This document shows, one piece after another, positions 33,521-39,353 of a DNA stretch of 39,353 nucleotides; the stretch's first letter is position 1, and each line of letters starts with the position of its first letter. The stretch is from an uncultured Bacteroidota bacterium (GTDB lineage Bacteria > Bacteroidota > Bacteroidia > AKYH767-A > JABDAW01): positions 1 to 39,353 of the forward strand of contig CAIMUP010000113.1 of NCBI GenBank assembly GCA_903844645.1, read 5' to 3'. The position numbers were made by a program, and so were the translations under genes. A model generated the notes under the pieces. The model did not search any database and had not been told where the DNA came from. It saw nothing but the letters and a program-made list of their open reading frames with translations.

Positions 33521-34513
33521 TTATTTAAGCCTCAAAGTTAAGTCCATCAGGCGGTTAGAATACCCTATTTCGTTGTCATACCAGCCTACTACCTTCACCA
33601 TATCCCCAACCACCGTCGTTAGCAACGAATCAAAAACGCAAGAGTGTGGATTCCCAACAATATCAATGGAAACAATAGGGTCTTCGGTGTATTCCAGAAT
33701 GCCTTTCAACGATGTTTCGGAGGCTGTTTTGAAGGCTGCATTAATCTCCGCAACGGTAGGCGTTTTCTTCAAGATACATGTCAAATCTGTCAACGAACCA
33801 TCAGGCACCGGCACACGAATTCCGGCACCACCAAGCTTGCCTTCGAGGAACGGAAAAATATCAGTCATCGCTTTCGCCGCCCCAGTGGTAGTAGGGATAA
33901 TAGAACATGCCGCAGCCCTCGCTCTTCGCAAGTCTTTGTGCGGAGCATCATGCAAATTTTGGTCGCCTGTATAGGAATGCACCGTAGTAATAAATGCTGT
34001 CTCTACTTCCCATAAATCATTCAATACTTTCAGCATCGGAGCAGCATTATTTGTGGTGCAAGAGGCATTAGAAATAATCTTTTCATCTCCGGTAATAATG
34101 GAATCATTCACGCCAAGCACAATCGTTTTGATAGTACCCTTTGCAGGCGCAGAAATGATGACCTTCATAGCTCCGGCAAGCAGGTGTTTAGTGGCTCCGG
34201 CTTCATCTGTGAACCTACCTGTGGATTCAATGACGAGATCAACATCCAACTCCTTCCAAGGTAATAATGAAGGTTCTTTTTCAGCATAAATACGCACCTC
34301 TTTTCCATTAATAAGAAGGCTGTTTGGCGTGGAAGAAACCATACCATCGAACTTGCCATGAACGGAATCATACTTCAACAAATGAGCAAGTGTATGGGTG
34401 TCGGTAATATCGTTGATAGCCACGATTTCAATGGAGGGATTGTTCATCGTAGTGCGGAAATACATCCTCCCTATCCTGCCAAAACCATTGATTGCTACTT
34501 TAGTTTTATTCAT
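33521..34513 (-). CDS. gapA: Glyceraldehyde-3-phosphate dehydrogenase
   Basis: This 330-residue glycolytic enzyme has the NAD-binding NGFGRIGRMYFR, Asp after the second strand (VAINDITD, favouring NAD+), catalytic Cys152 in SNASCTTNNAAP and His179 in TTVHSYTGDQ. It appears complete. It is followed closely by the SprT-like gene and is divergent from the GT87 gene. Confidence 0.96.
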   Translation of the reverse strand: MNKTKVAINGFGRIGRMYFRTTMNNPSIEIVAINDITDTHTLAHLLKYDSVHGKFDGMVSSTPNSLLINGKEVRIYAEKEPSLLPWKELDVDLVIESTGRFTDEAGATKHLLAGAMKVIISAPAKGTIKTIVLGVNDSIITGDEKIISNASCTTNNAAPMLKVLNDLWEVETAFITTVHSYTGDQNLHDAPHKDLRRARAAACSIIPTTTGAAKAMTDIFPFLEGKLGGAGIRVPVPDGSLTDLTCILKKTPTVAEINAAFKTASETSLKGILEYTEDPIVSIDIVGNPHSCVFDSLLTTVVGDMVKVVGWYDNEIGYSNRLMDLTLRLK

Positions 34514-34539
34514 CGTCCTTATAATTTATTTATCGGCTG

Positions 34540-34547
34540 CAAAAGTA
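34540..34547 (-). promoter_or_regulatory. -7 element TACTTTTG for gapA
   Basis: TAnnTTTG match in TACTTTTGCAGC context, 26 nt upstream of gapA. Confidence 0.75.
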
Positions 34548-34563
34548 ATTGAATTTGGCTTAA

Positions 34564-34571
34564 TAACTTTG
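34564..34571 (+). promoter_or_regulatory. -7 element TAACTTTG for the GT87 gene
   Basis: TAnnTTTG match in TAACTTTGCAGC context, 32 nt upstream of the start. It is divergent from the gapA element, with 16 bp between the two boxes. Confidence 0.75.
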
Positions 34572-34603
34572 CAGCCTCGGTTTTATTATTTAATCTTAAA
34601 GAA

Positions 34604-35788
34604 ATGTCCTCCATATTCAGCAAAGAATTCTTCGCGAAGCACAAGGTTTCGATATTGTTATCCCTTATTTTGTTCGCCTTTTTTGTGATAGAAAATATCA
34701 ATAACCGCTTCTGGCTGAACGATTTCAAGGTTTATTACATGGCAGCTTCGCAGTTGCTTCATGGAGGAAATCTTTACAACGAACTATTTACGCTTGGTTC
34801 GGGATATTATAAGTATTCTCCGTTTGCAGCGATGTTTTTTATTCCCTTATCGCTCCTCCCCTACTCGCTTGCTTCGGGTATTTATTTCTTTATTATCGTG
34901 GCTTTGATTATTTATGTTTTGAATGTTTCATTAACCTTGATAACAACGTATTTCGGTGAAGATAACAGTCCGCAAATGCTTCTCTTCTTTGGGTTTCTGG
35001 CAGGTGTGGTGCATCTTCAAAGGGAGTTGCATTTAGGTAATGTAAACATCTTGTTGCTTGCGATGCTCTTGTTTTCTATCAAAGGAATTATCGAAAATAA
35101 AACGATACTTCCTGCGATAGTTATCGGTATTGTTATCTTATTCAAGCCCCATTTTTTGATCTTGTTTCCGTTATTATTTATTAATAGAAAGTTTAAAATA
35201 ATACTCATTACTGTTGCTACTATTCTTATCGGGTTATTGTTGCCGGCATTGCTTCTTGGCTTTGGAAAGAACATAGAATTACATGCACAATGGCTCGATA
35301 CCATGAGGGCTCATAACGCTGGTATCATCAACTCCGAGCAAACTATTTACTTCTTGCTGAATCATTATTTGATACGGTTTATTACTGATGATATTCACAT
35401 CGTTTTCTTTGTTGCAAGCATTGTTTTGTTCAGGATATTCAGCCTTTTATTGATCAAACAAAAGGAGAATAATCCAGAGCTTATCCAAAGAAACTTCCTT
35501 ACCAATTTCTTCTTGTTACTTGCGCTCATTCCTTCTATAACTCATACCGATACAGAACATTTTATCTTCTCTCTTCCGCTGATTATTTATCTGATTTATT
35601 ACATCAGAAACAAAACTTTGAATCCTTTTTTCCTTATTGTATTCGGCTTAGGAATCTTATGTTATGCAGGAAACATACATGACTTGGTAGGCGGCGATTT
35701 ATCGAATTGGATGTTGATAAATGGGATATTAGGGATCGGAAATCTGTTCCTTATCGGTCTCTTTATTTATTCCCAATTAAAAGAATAG
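34604..35788 (+). CDS. DUF2029 / GT87-type membrane glycosyltransferase
   Basis: This 394-residue integral membrane protein has about ten hydrophobic helices. The first loop has the acidic motif expected for polyprenyl-phosphate-sugar transferases (FWLNDFKVYYMAASQLLHGG). Other family-like stretches are HLGNVNILLLAMLLF and LFKPHFLILFPLLF. Members of this family transfer mannose or related sugars from a lipid donor on the outer face of the membrane. Donor and acceptor are unknown here. Its stop codon overlaps the promoter element of the peroxiredoxin gene. Confidence 0.85.
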   Translation: MSSIFSKEFFAKHKVSILLSLILFAFFVIENINNRFWLNDFKVYYMAASQLLHGGNLYNELFTLGSGYYKYSPFAAMFFIPLSLLPYSLASGIYFFIIVALIIYVLNVSLTLITTYFGEDNSPQMLLFFGFLAGVVHLQRELHLGNVNILLLAMLLFSIKGIIENKTILPAIVIGIVILFKPHFLILFPLLFINRKFKIILITVATILIGLLLPALLLGFGKNIELHAQWLDTMRAHNAGIINSEQTIYFLLNHYLIRFITDDIHIVFFVASIVLFRIFSLLLIKQKENNPELIQRNFLTNFFLLLALIPSITHTDTEHFIFSLPLIIYLIYYIRNKTLNPFFLIVFGLGILCYAGNIHDLVGGDLSNWMLINGILGIGNLFLIGLFIYSQLKE

Positions 35789-35793
35789 TTTTG
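35786..35793 (+). promoter_or_regulatory. -7 element TAGTTTTG for the peroxiredoxin
   Basis: TAnnTTTG match in TAGTTTTGCAGC context. It starts in the stop codon of the GT87 gene, 30 nt ahead of the peroxiredoxin ATG. Confidence 0.7.
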
Positions 35794-35823
35794 CAGCCGA
35801 ATAAAACAATAAACAATAGAAAT

Positions 35824-36291
35824 ATGAGTATAGAAATTGGTCAACAAGCCCCGTCCTTCAAGCTGTATGACACCGATAAGAAGGAACATAATTTAGAAGA
35901 ATACAAGGGTCATAACGTAGTGCTTTTGTTCTTCCCGTTTGCCTTTACAGGGGTGTGTACGAAGGAGATGTGTCAGATGCGAGACGAGCAAACGATGTAC
36001 AATGATTTAGATGCTGTGGTCCTTGGGGTATCAACTGATTCGCTTTACACCTTAGGGAAGTGGAAAGCCGAGCATCATCTGAATTTTAATCTCTTATCAG
36101 ACTATAATAAGGATGCTTCTGCGGCATATAATGCCTTGTATGAAACGTGGAATTGGGGATACATCGGGGTTTCCAAACGAGCTTCGTTTGTGATAGATAG
36201 AGAAGGGGTTATTCGCTTTGCAGAGGTGTTGGAAAACGCGAATGATTATCCTAATATCGAAGGTATCAAAGCTGCCTTGAACAGCCTTTAA
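35824..36291 (+). CDS. Peroxiredoxin, AhpC/TSA superfamily (AhpE-like)
   Basis: This 155-residue thiol peroxidase would reduce peroxides. The peroxidatic Cys45 lies in FPFAFTGVCTKEMC, and Cys50 is a candidate resolving cysteine. ASFVIDREGVIRFAEV near the end is typical. The start at 35824 is chosen because it gives a normal N-terminus (MSIEIGQQAPSFKLYD); the longer frame overlaps the GT87 gene. Its stop touches the convergent DUF721 gene without overlap. Confidence 0.92.
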   Translation: MSIEIGQQAPSFKLYDTDKKEHNLEEYKGHNVVLLFFPFAFTGVCTKEMCQMRDEQTMYNDLDAVVLGVSTDSLYTLGKWKAEHHLNFNLLSDYNKDASAAYNALYETWNWGYIGVSKRASFVIDREGVIRFAEVLENANDYPNIEGIKAALNSL

Positions 36292-36582
36292 TTACAGTAT
36301 CACGAGGTCTGTTATTACTTCTTCGCCTGCTTCGTTATTAAGCATCGTAATCACCTTGGTTCGGTTGTAATGAAGCTCTTGTTTTAAGGGAGCGGAGAGG
36401 ATACGGACATACAATATTCTATCTTTGATAAACACTTCGGAGGTACGGTTGGAGATGGTTTTTCCCATCACCTTTTCCCACGATTTTATGAGCTTTACTT
36501 CCTTCAATTTACCACGCAGGCGGTAGGCATTCAAAAGATCTTGAATGACATCTTTCAAAGATTGTTCGTTACTGTGGCGCAT
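36292..36582 (-). CDS. DUF721 family protein
   Basis: This 96-residue protein has the family pattern LKDVIQDLLNAYRLRGKL at the start, then SWEKVMGKTISNRT and a basic beta segment (LYVRILSAPLKQELHYNR). DUF721 proteins are thought to bind nucleic acids, and some relatives sit near recF/dnaA. No such neighbour is present here. It marks the left border of the AT-rich restriction island. Confidence 0.88.
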   Translation of the reverse strand: MRHSNEQSLKDVIQDLLNAYRLRGKLKEVKLIKSWEKVMGKTISNRTSEVFIKDRILYVRILSAPLKQELHYNRTKVITMLNNEAGEEVITDLVIL

Positions 36583-36612
36583 GGTATATTTTAAGGTGAT
36601 AATTTAAGACGA

Positions 36613-36620
36613 CAAAATTA
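36613..36620 (-). promoter_or_regulatory. -7 element TAATTTTG for the DUF721 gene
   Basis: TAnnTTTG match 30 nt upstream of the start. Confidence 0.7.
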
Positions 36621-36665
36621 GAAAATTATTCGGAAGAAAACTCTAATACAGGGGGAAGATTGTTA

Positions 36666-36887
36666 TCAAAAGTTTTTCCTCACTCGTGCCTCTATTGTTT
36701 GTCGTTCGTATTCAAATAAGAGTTGATAGGCTTCGTGGTTGTTTGCTTTGTATGCTATCTCCATTTGTTCTTGGAATAAATCCAGATGTTTGGAGAGTTT
36801 TTTGTCATCCATAAGTTTCATTTTCTCTATGAATGCTTCGGCATTTTCGAAGGCTTCATCTAACTTCTTTGAGTTTGTCTTTTTCAT
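36666..36887 (-). CDS. Small helical protein at the edge of the restriction island
   Basis: This 73-residue charged, all-helical product has no recognised domain (LDEAFENAEAFIEKM, ending VRKNF). Its ATG overlaps the TGA of the truncated methylase tail (ATGA), so it was probably once translated in an operon with the intact enzyme. Whether it still functions is unclear. Confidence 0.6.
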   Translation of the reverse strand: MKKTNSKKLDEAFENAEAFIEKMKLMDDKKLSKHLDLFQEQMEIAYKANNHEAYQLLFEYERQTIEARVRKNF

Positions 36888-37042
36888 TTCCCTTCTATTA
36901 TCTTTATTTCATCATCAGTTAATTCATACAACTGATAAACTATTTCATTGATGCGGGTTTCGCAATAGGAAATCTTCCCTTCTATTTGGGATAGCTGTGA
37001 GGGTAGTTTTGTTGTTGATTTTTCTTCGTTAAGTTTTAGGGA
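36884..37042 (-). pseudogene. Remnant C-terminus of an Eco57I-type methylase / type IIG enzyme
   Basis: Downstream of the BsuBI/PstI-type stop and in the same frame, 52 codons encode LPSQLSQIEGKISYCETRIN followed by EIVYQLYELTDDEIKIIEGK. This is the helical tail that ends many N6-adenine methylases and fused type IIG enzymes. There is no start codon and the rest of the gene is missing. The TGA overlaps the start of the 73-residue gene. It is a relic of an older restriction system. Confidence 0.7.
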
Positions 37043-37606
37043 TTAATAAGCTCCTAAGAACTTATGCCCATTGAAATGTATCAAATAATCTTTATTATCT
37101 GCAGTCCATACTTCTGTTACCCAGGCAATGTCCATCATCCATTTTCTGCAATCATTTTTTGTTAAGAATGCTGTAACAAATATCAATTCTGCTTTGCAAT
37201 CTTTCAACATCTTTTTTAATCCTAAAACCCTTGTTTCACTCATTGGTCCGGAACTATAAACGGCTTCAATTAAGTATAACCAATTATTCTTTTTACTATA
37301 CGCAATTACATCAGGCAATTCATCATGTGATAACTCAAAGAAGTTTAGTTTCTTTAATTCTTTTGTCTCAATATGCAACAATTTATTTGAAGTATCACCA
37401 ATATAAAGAACAACACAATCACTACCAAATCGTGGAAGAAATTCTTCAATAATTTCCTTTTGTAATATATTATGTTCGCCAAGCGAAAGCTCACAAGTTC
37501 TTAAACACTTTGAAGGTTTTATATTAATATATTTCCATGTGTTACTTATAGTCTTTGATTTATAGTCAACAAATATGGAATTTTGCGGCGTGGATGTAAA
37601 ACTCAA
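37043..37606 (-). CDS. BsuBI/PstI-family restriction endonuclease, C-terminal catalytic domain only
   Basis: The 187-residue frame carries the hallmark stretches of this type II endonuclease family: VVLYIGDTSNKLLHIETKEL, FFELSHDELPDVIAYS, WLYLIEAVYSSGPMSETRV and ELIFVTAFLTKNDCRKWM, ending in HFNGHKFLGAY. Family members are about 315-325 residues, so the N-terminal DNA-recognition half is absent. There is no ATG at the front; the frame opens at TTG (37606) and overlaps the controller gene on the other strand by about 32 nt. It is most likely a truncated or inactive gene, though a minimal enzyme cannot be excluded. Confidence 0.8.
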   Translation of the reverse strand: MSFTSTPQNSIFVDYKSKTISNTWKYINIKPSKCLRTCELSLGEHNILQKEIIEEFLPRFGSDCVVLYIGDTSNKLLHIETKELKKLNFFELSHDELPDVIAYSKKNNWLYLIEAVYSSGPMSETRVLGLKKMLKDCKAELIFVTAFLTKNDCRKWMMDIAWVTEVWTADNKDYLIHFNGHKFLGAY

Positions 37607-37829
37607 AATTGGAAGAAGAATTAAGGAGCTTAGAGAAGCAAAAAGCTTGTCCCAAAAGGACTTGGCTTATGATGCTGATTTAGATAGAAGCTACATCGCA
37701 AGTATTGAAAACGGGCAAAGAAATGTTTCAATTATAAACATTGAAAAAATTGCAAAAGCTTTAGGTGTAACATTAAAACAATTCTTTGACAATGGTGAAT
37801 TTAATAAGCCTTCAGGAGGGAGTAAATAA
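37575..37829 (+). CDS. XRE-family controller-type regulator
   Basis: This 84-residue single-domain helix-turn-helix protein (KIGRRIKELREAKSLSQKDL, then YDADLDRSYIASIENGQRNV and IEKIAKALGVTLKQFF) is very like the C proteins that time expression of type II restriction systems. It overlaps the downstream endonuclease-like gene by 38 nt, as expected for a C-R operon. A start a few codons later (GTG at 37590) is possible. Operator sites are not evident to me. Confidence 0.9.
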   Translation: MEFCGVDVKLKIGRRIKELREAKSLSQKDLAYDADLDRSYIASIENGQRNVSIINIEKIAKALGVTLKQFFDNGEFNKPSGGSK

Positions 37830-38607
37830 TTTTAAAGCTTTAATTGATACATCAATTCTTGAAGGAGGTATTGATGCCAAAGAAGCAATAATAAGGTCTT
37901 CAAGACCAATTAATAATATCCATGAAGCTGTAAAGTCAGCTTTGATAAATGCAGGAATTGAAAGACATAGAGTTTATCCTCCATTAGGAGCATCAAAACC
38001 TGAAATGAAATTAGCTGGGTTTATAAAACAAAAAGCTCAAGATGTTTGTGTTGCTCCAAATGGCTATACTCCAGAGAATGAAATAATGGAGGAAGGATTA
38101 TTACAGGAGACAACTGATTATTATGGTAAAGCATATACAGAAAGGACAATATCAATAAATGTTAGAAGCCAAATAAGTAGTTTGGCAAAAAACTTTGATA
38201 CACTATATGAAAGAACAATTGCAGAAGCTTCAAACCTTCATGTTAGATGTCCAAAAATGGTTTTAGGTGAAGTCTATATGATTGCTGTCAAAGAATATGA
38301 TCCTAATGCAATGAAGAATCATGAAATTGCTTTTATAAATAAAGTTGGTGCTGTTGAAAAATATATTAAATCTTTTCAAGCCATTAATGGAAGATTAGAC
38401 TATACAAAAGAGGATTACAAATACGAAAAGGTTTGTCTGATAATAGTTGATTTTAGTCAAACACCAGCTAAGATTTATCATACAAATGAGGAGTTAATTG
38501 CTGATGGATTAATGCCAAAAAATTCACATGCAAATATTGTTGAATTGAATTGGGATTCCTTCACTCCATCTATACTTTCTACTTATAAAGCAAGATTCGG
38601 AAGTTGA
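37792..38607 (+). CDS. Probable type II restriction endonuclease
   Basis: This product has 271 residues from the ATG at 37792. Recognisable stretches are VYPPLGASKPEMKLAGFIKQ, KAQDVCVAPNGYTPENEI, ISINVRSQISSLAKNFDTLY and RCPKMVLGEVYMIAVKEYD. I recall this pattern from proteins annotated as restriction endonucleases next to C proteins and methylases, but I cannot name the family or recognition site. Asp and Lys/Arg residues around QDVCV and NVRSQ could form a PD-(D/E)xK-like site. It is co-transcribed with the controller and overlaps the methylase tail-to-tail by 25 bp. Confidence 0.65.
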   Translation: MVNLISLQEGVNNFKALIDTSILEGGIDAKEAIIRSSRPINNIHEAVKSALINAGIERHRVYPPLGASKPEMKLAGFIKQKAQDVCVAPNGYTPENEIMEEGLLQETTDYYGKAYTERTISINVRSQISSLAKNFDTLYERTIAEASNLHVRCPKMVLGEVYMIAVKEYDPNAMKNHEIAFINKVGAVEKYIKSFQAINGRLDYTKEDYKYEKVCLIIVDFSQTPAKIYHTNEELIADGLMPKNSHANIVELNWDSFTPSILSTYKARFGS

Positions 38608-39353
38608 ATATTTACTTGATATTTTTGAATTAAAAAATCATCAATCTCTTGTTCGCTTTTTAGTAATCTTATCGTTTCTATTTCGGAGATTGTAAATTCA
38701 GGAAATGTAAATTTCTCAATAAAGTTTTTCTGATAACAAGGATAACCACCCTCAATGGATACACTCGTTTTGCTTACATAGTAATCCATTAAATAAGAGT
38801 TTAAAATTTTCTGAACAACGTCTATGTTCTTAATATTTGTAAGTTGGTTTATTGAATCTTCAAACATTGAATTTCCTTGTTGTTCTCTAAAGAAAATTCC
38901 ATAACCGTTTGTAAAAAAAGACTCTTCTTCTTCAACAATTAAAAACCTTGGGTGCTTGCTAAATGTAGGATTAAGAATTTTCTTTCCAATTCTTGTTAAT
39001 CCTTGTGTTCTTCCCCAAGAAAAGAATGGTTCAAATTTTATCTTCCCCTTATCCCTTGCGAGTAAATTTTCTTTTTCAGATAGTAAATAATTATAGCATT
39101 TTGGAAAATACTTTTTGAATTTACTTTCCGAAATGGCGGTTGCAATTCCATTTTTTATTGTGTATGGAAAAATTATTTTTCTTGTGTTCTTTCTTGATTC
39201 TTCTTGTGTTTTAAAGTCTGATATTTTGTAGACGGATTTTGTCGAAGCCTTTTCTATTTCATAGGTTCCACTTTCATTCGTTTTGATGTAGCAACCATTT
39301 TTCTCAATATTTCCATCAACAAAAAAAACGTCATCTTTTAATGTTGCAATACC
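38583..39353 (-). CDS. Eco57I-class N6-adenine DNA methyltransferase, C-terminal part (runs off right edge)
   Basis: An open frame runs from the window edge to 38583 (256 codons visible). It shows the recognition and C-terminal part of a class of adenine methylases that includes M.Eco57I- and M.PstI-like enzymes: GIATLKDDVFFV, FPYTIKNGIATAIS, FFSWGRTQGLTRIGKKIL, NGYGIFFREQQ, ILNSYLMDYYVSKTSVSIEG and YPCYQKNFIEKF. The catalytic NPPY motif would lie beyond the edge. It is convergent with the putative endonuclease and probably protects the host DNA from it. Confidence 0.85.
   Translation of the reverse strand, partial: GIATLKDDVFFVDGNIEKNGCYIKTNESGTYEIEKASTKSVYKISDFKTQEESRKNTRKIIFPYTIKNGIATAISESKFKKYFPKCYNYLLSEKENLLARDKGKIKFEPFFSWGRTQGLTRIGKKILNPTFSKHPRFLIVEEEESFFTNGYGIFFREQQGNSMFEDSINQLTNIKNIDVVQKILNSYLMDYYVSKTSVSIEGGYPCYQKNFIEKFTFPEFTISEIETIRLLKSEQEIDDFLIQKYQVNIQLPNLAL

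Noticed and set aside
35707-35823. Longer N-terminus for the peroxiredoxin
   Set aside because: It overlaps the GT87 gene and the extra residues do not resemble the family.
1-39353. tRNA, rRNA, insertion sequences or prophage
   Set aside because: No cloverleaf with a T-arm GGTTCGAATCC-like sequence, no rRNA signature, no transposase or integrase and no phage structural gene were seen.

Overview
The window looks like a chromosomal segment of a Bacteroidota bacterium. Three large surface proteins end in type IX secretion (T9SS) type A sorting domains. Most genes are preceded by the Bacteroidota -7 promoter element TAnnTTTG, often as TTTGCAGC or TTTGCGCC. NusB, DivIC, leucine dehydrogenase and membrane pyrophosphatase are also of Bacteroidota type. 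I saw no rRNA, tRNA, CRISPR array, transposase or prophage.

Layout. 1-8.6 kb: two GloVer-repeat surface proteins, a DUF1801 protein, a haem/iron-sulfur Hdr-like oxidoreductase and a small membrane protein. 8.6-15.3 kb: an unknown protein, DivIC, pruA, a DUF1003 protein, and a membrane pyrophosphatase with a YceI-like domain fused to its C-terminus. 15.8-18.7 kb: a leftward run of response regulator, histidine kinase, purN and rnhA. 19-25.6 kb: two outer-membrane barrels, pyrG, leucine dehydrogenase, nusB and a small secreted OB-fold-like protein. 25.6-32.1 kb: a helical protein, an amidohydrolase/deaminase, a small barrel and a large PKD/T9SS protein. 32.9-36.6 kb: gapA with a SprT-like protease, a GT87 glycosyltransferase, a peroxiredoxin and a DUF721 protein. 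36.7-39.35 kb: an AT-rich restriction-modification island holding a decayed methylase tail, a BsuBI/PstI-type catalytic domain, a controller regulator, a probable type II endonuclease and the C-terminal part of an Eco57I-class methylase that runs off the right edge.

The most striking signal is in the intergenic DNA. Every gene-free interval longer than about 200 bp contains a tandem array, eleven in all. The repeat units are essentially unrelated in sequence from one interval to the next, yet the period is always exactly 21 bp, or 42 bp in one case. Some arrays are near-perfect. Others are heavily diverged but still hold the 21-bp phase. Several contain inverted arms, inverted edge units or a hairpin in each unit. 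They occur between convergent, divergent and tandem genes alike, so they are not simply terminators or promoters. Because 21 is divisible by 3, they produce long open frames on both strands that are mostly not genes. The unit length equals seven codons and almost exactly two turns of B-DNA. I know of no named element class that matches this, and it is the best candidate here for an undescribed system.
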